From Scedosporium boydii (taxonomy: Eukaryota > Ascomycota > Sordariomycetes > Microascales > Microascaceae): DNA of 14,623 nucleotides. Each line of letters starts with the position of its first letter. Position 1 is the stretch's first letter. The position numbers and the translations under genes are program-made. The notes beneath the pieces were generated by a model, which saw nothing but the letters and a program-made list of their open reading frames with translations, had not been told where the DNA came from and did not search any database. The stretch is from the NCBI GenBank assembly GCA_002221725.1, contig NJFT01000412.1, positions 1-14,623 of the forward strand, in the 5' to 3' direction. Shown here one piece after another: positions 10,165-14,623 of the stretch.

Positions 10165-10307
10165 GTTAACATAACTTGTACGTTAACATAACTTGTACGT
10201 TAACATAACTTGTACGTTAACATAACTTGTACGTTAACATAACTTGTACGTTAACATAACTTGTACGTTAACATAACTTGTACGTTAACATAACTTGTAC
10301 GTTAACA
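10165..10307. repeat. 17-base minisatellite, 8 perfect copies plus a partial
   Basis: The unit gttaacataacttgtac is repeated eight times without any mismatch (10165-10300), followed by a partial gttaaca. Units abut directly with no spacer, so this is not a CRISPR array. Each unit holds the palindromes GTTAAC and GTAC. The array lies about 440 bases upstream of the NLR start codon and about 200 bases past the stop of the transporter gene. Perfect identity suggests recent expansion, or homogenisation, with likely copy-number variation between strains. Confidence 0.97.
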
Positions 10308-10507
10308 GTGTGGCGTGGTGGGGGTGGGCCCATTTCCTGTCTACTGTTGCGGTTGTGGGACATGCCTGAGATTTATCAATTTTCAATAGAAGTAGCAACA
10401 GTCTCCAAGAGCTATGGGACTACTACCGACTATTAAAGCTGCCCGCCATGAGGTTGTCTCTCCTGGGCGAACATCCTTCGGCTCTGCTATTACAACCAGC
10501 AGCTTTT

Positions 10508-11665
10508 CTAAGCTTCCATGTCTCCTACCACGCGAGCTCCTGGAATCCTAGTGCTTAAGTCTCCAACCGGGAGAGAAAACGGGAAGTCGACCGACTCGAG
10601 CATCGACGCCAGGAAGATCCACCAACCGCACGCAGTGGTAACAAAGAAGGAGGCGCCGGAGGCCTAGCAAAAACATTTGGCATCAGCAACCTGCTTGAAG
10701 AATTATCTAGAATGTATATGGCTTACCGTAATCAACTTCCCGGCAAACGCTGCGTTTGCCGTGTAGCCCGCAGCTAGCGCCCAATACGCTCCAGTGATGA
10801 ATCCGAACCCGAGGACTAGGGTTAGGAAGATAATGACGAAAACGATGTTTGTTCGGATCGAGCAGATGAGGTATACGAAACAGAGCAATCCGACGGAAAG
10901 TGTGAAAAACCCTTAGTTTTTTTTATATAATATTAGTTGTCCATTCTAAGCGTAGGTTCAGGAAGAACTGACTTCAGCAGGGACAACGTACCAAATCCAG
11001 AACTGAAAGAAGACGCCTCCAATCCTTCAGCCGGGCTGGCTGCATCAACTGGTGCGTAGGAGGCATAGGCATAGAACTGAGGGAGCAGTGTACCACCAAA
11101 AGAAAGCCAGAAAGCGCTAAACGATGCAAATACGACCGCGGGGAAGGTGTTTCCTAGGATGAATTCGAGGATGGCGCTGACGAGCATGAGAACGCCCCCG
11201 AAGAAACAATACGCAGGGCTATGTTATTTATAACAGCGTGGTCAGCAAAGTGTTTACAAGGTAATTGACTGTTTGTCATGTGGAGAATGTGAAGAAGTCG
11301 AACAAACATTCCCGAGAAGCCAGGGGCCGAGGCCCCGCGCCAACCCATCAAGCTACACGACAGAGGACCGAGAGAGATGATGAAACCGCAGATACCTCTA
11401 TGTCTCCTGTTATCAAATATTCCAAGGCCACACCATAAGGGACAACACATCGTACCACCTGCTAGAACACTTACATCGGTGTAGGGTTGCCAAACTTCTG
11501 TCTCAAGTCCCCTTTGATGGTCCTCGGCATGGGCGACAGGTACAGTTTCTCGAAGACATCAGGTGGCATGGTGACCCCCTTCAGAGAATTGCCCCCACTT
11601 AAGAGGTTCTTTGTGGTCCCGTTGGTGATCTCCTCGTGGGTAGCAGTATTCATCTCGTCTTTCAT
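10508..11665 (-). CDS. GPR1/FUN34/yaaH family acetate-transporter-like membrane protein
   Basis: Members of this family (yeast Ady2/Ato1, Aspergillus nidulans AcpA, Yarrowia Gpr1) are six-pass membrane proteins linked to acetate uptake or response and ammonium export. I assemble five exons: 11665-11475, 11397-11308, 11218-10992, 10911-10727 and 10663-10508. They total 849 bases, or 282 residues plus TAG, close to the usual family length, and all phases fit without correction. Introns are 63-89 bases with GT..AG ends. Signatures are FEKLYLSPMPRTIKGDLRQ and the NPTP motif before the first helix, GPLSCSLMGWRGA, FFGGVLMLVSAILEFILGNT, LLCFVYLICSIRTNIVF, TLVLGFGFITGAYW, and the C-terminal CGWWIFLASML, VDFPFSLPVGDLST. 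Six hydrophobic segments fit the fold. The N-terminal 60 or so residues are hydrophilic and probably cytosolic. The start at 11665 is the first ATG of the open frame. Substrate is inferred from the family. This is the only multi-exon gene here that reads cleanly. Confidence 0.92.
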
Positions 11666-12667
11666 GTTGAATTAGACGTGTATGTGCAAGTGAAAGCGGG
11701 ATGTAAGATGAGAGTAGAGAGTCGGATGGTGCTGGAGCAACTTGCAGTGAATAACGGGAAACCTGGGCTACACATTCATTCTTATACCACTCAAGTGATG
11801 GTACCCTTGTACAGTATGCTCAAAACCTTTAATCTGCCTTTCCCCAGATACAGCATGTCTTCTCCAGATTGCGCTAGCGCGCCGGATCTGGCCCTTTTAG
11901 CGTGATCGTCGCTAGATGGGGCCGGTGAGAGCCGCAGAAAGGTGGACCGTAAGCCCAGTGCCGCGAGTTCCTAGCTTCCCCAGTCGTTTAGACAAATCAT
12001 AATTCATTTTACCAAAAAAAAGGGGCCTGGTCAGAAGAGGGGACTTTCGTGCTCCCGTAGTTTTCGATGATACCTAAGCTGGGATGTGGCACTATGTCAC
12101 AGTATACAAACAGAAACCTCCCTTGAGCCGTGAATGGACGCGCAGTCTTTGCTTCCTCTCCTCCGCACGTCCGGGAAACAAAAAGCAACGCTTACTCGAT
12201 AGCCCGCGTCTGGCAACGATTTGCATATGAATATCTGTGGATCTATCACCCTAGAATAAATACGCCGAGTGCTACGATACATATGCCATTTCTCCTACTG
12301 CCCTCCCAAGGCTTACATCTTGAGCCATGCGTGCAGAACTTGTACCCAAGTAAAATAGGGGCCTATGCTTTCACAACCGCTCACGCCAATCGGGTTATAT
12401 TAAACAGACCAACACCTGGGGGGCCATATGTTACATCAGAATATTAGAATGTCCTGTGTAAATCTTCCCTTTGGGAGATCCTAGCGTATACCGCCCAACC
12501 ACGAGGGTTTCTCTCGCTAAGCGACCTGAGGCGACAATAGAGACGCGAACCCCATCGGTGCTCTCCATTATCCCGACGTAGATGAGGAGGTTAAATAATC
12601 CCACTGTTTTTCTTATCTGCATCGGGATCATCTCCATTGCGACAAAATGTCACCGCAAAGCCCATTC
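11666..12667. other. upstream region of the transporter gene; no supported gene
   Basis: About 1 kb without a convincing gene. The part next to 11665 must contain the promoter and 5' leader of the transporter, but no specific element could be assigned by eye. Open frames of about 60-105 codons on both strands have no recognisable motif and look like chance. No tRNA or other RNA gene was recognised. Confidence 0.4.
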
Positions 12668-12777
12668 GCTCCGTATTGGGATAAAAGACGGCCCGCTTTC
12701 TCTCCGCTTTCCCATAGCACTACCCAATCAACATCTTAGTCCCCACTTGATCATCAAGCTTTTACCCGCTCACCAAG
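12668..12777 (+). promoter_or_regulatory. promoter-like segment with no clear downstream gene
   Basis: A TATA-like ggataaaag lies near 12679-12687. It is followed by a pyrimidine-rich tract (about 12693-12715), an A/C-rich leader, and the strong start context caccaagATG at 12778. This order is typical of highly expressed filamentous-fungal genes. The frame that follows is only 25 codons long, so either the gene has an early intron I cannot see, its body has been lost, or the likeness is chance. Confidence 0.3.
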
Positions 12778-12855
12778 ATGCGTGGGTGCGGATCCGCAAC
12801 TGTCGATGGATGTGCACCGGTCGAATGGGCACTGGGTGGAGGCCCTGGATCTTAG
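12778..12855 (+). CDS. very short open frame behind the promoter-like segment
   Basis: Starts at ATG 12778 in a good context and stops at TAG 12853-12855, giving 25 residues (MRGCGSATVDGC...). It contains two cysteines and many glycines. Cysteine spacing does not match fungal metallothioneins, so no function is proposed. It may be the 5' remnant of a lost gene or not coding at all. Confidence 0.15.
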   Translation: MRGCGSATVDGCAPVEWALGGGPGS

Positions 12856-13717
12856 ACTCTTAGTGTGGCGTATGCATTATCCCTGTACTTCGTAAGGCGT
12901 TAGCGTCCCCCGACGCCCCGACCAACACGTGGCTGGAGCGCCCAACGGTTTGCTGCACCTCCTGTTCTCTCAGTTCCAGACCTCTTGTCTTCCCTTCCCC
13001 GCGCTGGTGTGTGCTCTCTGCGGGGTAGCTATCGATCCAACCCATCAAGTCCGAGAGGCACTTGCGGAGAGAGGCCCGCCCAATGGTGGCATGAGAATCC
13101 AGAGTACTCAGGTACTCTCTCAGGATTTGTAGAGCTCTTTTCGGCATTCCCCTCATTTGGAAACTTTGGCAACCACATCCGCCGTCCGGTCTCAGCGCGG
13201 TATCTCGCAAGTATGGCATTACTATGGCTAAGACCCCATGGAGACAACAAGGATTCAAACTTCAATACAGTTAATGCATTCAATTCACTTCCCACAGAGG
13301 ACCAAATTGGCCCGCCATATGCTTGCCGCACACTCCACATGCCGATGGCAAAAGAGAGTGTATCCGCAATCTTGATGAAAGAAGACTCTGAGAATGTCAC
13401 CATAGGAGCCGGCTCGTTTTTCCACCATTGGCTAGATGGAGGGAGACGGATTCATCCAACGAAGCCATCCCAACGCTAATCTTTCCAGCCCCACTCTGGC
13501 TCGATCGGAGACCAGGATTCGTTGTATTCGTCCCTCCTATACAGCTCAGTAGCTCCTTGGGGACGTCCATGATGAAGTGAACGGACCGCCTCCCATATTT
13601 TGATGCTATTACGAGGAGGCTGTGTAGATGCAAGAATGGCGCAAGCAGTAAGCCGTAGGGTACATACAGTAGTATGAGAGTACAGATAGGGTAATTTACT
13701 GCAAAAAAAATTCTTAT
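12856..13717 (-). other. unresolved region with protein-like overlapping minus-strand frames
   Basis: Several minus-strand frames look partly protein-like but do not join into a recognisable family. Examples are EAVRSLHHGRPQGA and WSPIEPEWGWKD (about 13600-13480), QWWKNEPAPMVTFSESSF and FAIGMWSVRQAYGGPIWSSV (about 13430-13290), WLPKFPNEG (about 13170), and KRALQILREYLSTLD (about 13145-13095). They change frame from one to the next, like the frameshifted genes to the left, so the region may be another decayed gene, possibly a transcription-factor-like one. That suggestion is weak. No splice pattern or domain supports a gene model. Plus-strand frames here look like shadows. Confidence 0.25.
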
Positions 13718-14160
13718 TCACTGCATATCCTGGCTATTGTAAACCGGTGAAAGATCGTTGTCTGCAATAGGCCATGCTCCTTGATCGCCTTCATGCCGCA
13801 CGCGACGAACCGCACCATCACCAGGATCCCGGTTGGCGTCGCCTTCATTTCATCCATTAGGCAAGTATGCGCGCCAAATGCGGTCATATGGAGTGCGGCA
13901 AGTACCTAGGCGGTGGCAGGTCTTGAATTGTACATCCCAACTGTCTATCCCCTCTAGTCCATGGATAACAAGCGAATAGCCTGTGAAACAATGCGGGCAC
14001 GATCCCAAGACCTTGCCATCAATGATTCTAGAGTGGTGGTGCTGACAGATCATGCGATACGTGGGGAATGCCACCCTCGATGAACAGATCTGTAGGGCAT
14101 CATAGTAATCGTAATTGTTCCAATCTATTTTACGGCAGGGGAGTTGTGAGCTGCGCAGCA
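13718..14160 (-). pseudogene. C-terminal remnant of an F-box-type protein, interrupted by TGA
   Basis: One minus-strand frame runs from about 14153 (LRSSQLPCRKIDWNN) to TGA at 13720-13718, with one internal TGA at 13850-13852. Before that TGA it reads MICQHHHSRIIDGKVLGSCP, HCFTGYSL, and TCHRLGTCRTPYDRIWR. After it the frame stays open for 42 codons (NEGDANRDPGDGAVRR..). The block C-HHH...SCPxCxTxYxx...LGxCRxPxDxxW matches a conserved C-terminal region I know from a large family of fungal F-box proteins; its Cys/His pattern suggests metal binding. The upstream frame is lost at about 14155, where a TGA precedes it, so the F-box itself is not seen. It is a different F-box subfamily from the one at the left edge. 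Confidence 0.55.
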
Positions 14161-14220
14161 GGCGTCAGCAAATGAGAAACTCCAAGCTGTTCCAAAGTTC
14201 AACCAGTCCGGCTGTTACGA

Positions 14221-14622
14221 CTAGAGGACCATTGATACAGTGAAATCATCCGATGAACCACAACTCGTCTCTGATGATTCTCGCAGAGTAATCGTTCGTG
14301 AACATCCATGGTACCTTGTGATATAAAGCGTACTCGGAAGGGCCAAGTTGATATCGCGTCTAGCAATAGTATCTGATATCGCTCGGGGCGACAACTTAGT
14401 CAAATGCCTCTTGCCTTGTGCGTGCTGTCCGAGGGGGAAGTGCCCGTCCACCGTGTCACCGTTGTCTAGAACAAGGATTCTTTCAATATGAAAATGCTGC
14501 CCGAGGGCCCTAATGTCGAGCCTGCGCGATTCGCCGTAAAGATGTCGATTGACGATCAAGTGCGCGTGGTAAAATGAAAGTCCGGGACCTTTTGTTGTTA
14601 CCTTCCGTGAATGCTTATGAAC
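14221..14622 (-). other. unidentified open frame running off the right edge
   Basis: A minus-strand frame is open from the window edge to TAG at 14223-14221, about 133 codons. No ATG can be fixed as the start because the 5' end lies outside. The composition is plausible for protein (RALGQHFHIERILVLDNGDT, INLALPSTLYITRYHG), but I do not recognise a family. It lies just upstream of the F-box-type remnant on the same strand and could be an earlier part of that gene in another frame, or a separate gene. Confidence 0.35.
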
Positions 14623-14623
14623 C

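Noticed and set aside
10165..10307. Direct repeats as a possible CRISPR array
   Set aside because: Units of 17 bases abut with no spacers and the genome is eukaryotic; it is a minisatellite.
12778..12855. Metallothionein-like peptide
   Set aside because: Only two cysteines and no CxC pairs.
1..14623. tRNA genes
   Set aside because: Scattered gttcga-like words were looked at, but none sits in a fold with matching A-box and acceptor stem.

Overview
The window looks like accessory DNA from a filamentous ascomycete, probably a Sordariomycete of the Fusarium/Colletotrichum sort. The evidence is short introns (about 49-106 bases) with GT..AG ends and CTAAC/CTAAT-type branch points, and a gene set typical of fungal self/non-self recognition: an NLR of the STAND class, a HET-domain gene and F-box genes, together with a decayed PIF1-like helicase. 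No bacterial operon structure, rRNA, tRNA or CRISPR array is visible. All family calls come from motif recognition by eye; no database search was run.

Layout, left to right: (1) a broken F-box/LRR gene running off the left edge, minus strand, 1-1261; (2) a frameshifted C-terminal remnant of a PIF1-like helicase, minus, about 1590-2053; (3) a HET-domain gene, plus, 2267-4313, broken by one frameshift and three in-frame TGA codons and carrying an 18-base in-frame duplication; (4) a large NLR gene, minus, 4682-9727, which I assemble by hand into ten exons coding for about 1,495 residues: N-terminal helical domain, NACHT, winged helix, two C2H2 zinc fingers, a cysteine-rich module and a C-terminal two-pass membrane hairpin, with two single-base frameshifts of opposite sign; (5) a perfect 17-base minisatellite, 8 copies, upstream of the NLR at 10165-10307; (6) an intact five-exon GPR1/FUN34/yaaH acetate-transporter-family gene, minus, 10508-11665; (7) about 2 kb with no convincing gene but one promoter-like patch; (8) the C-terminal remnant of a second, different F-box-type gene, minus, 13718-14160, interrupted by one TGA; (9) an unidentified open frame running off the right edge.

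The HET gene and the NLR are neighbours and converge on each other. Known fungal incompatibility systems pair an NLR sensor with a cell-death effector, and HET is such an effector domain, so the two could once have worked together; this is inference. The transporter needs no correction to read through five exons, so poor sequence quality alone does not easily explain the breaks elsewhere. The simplest reading is a decaying, fast-evolving recognition-gene region around one conserved metabolic gene. The most interesting item is the NLR: in place of the usual WD40, ankyrin or TPR repeats it carries zinc fingers and a membrane hairpin.
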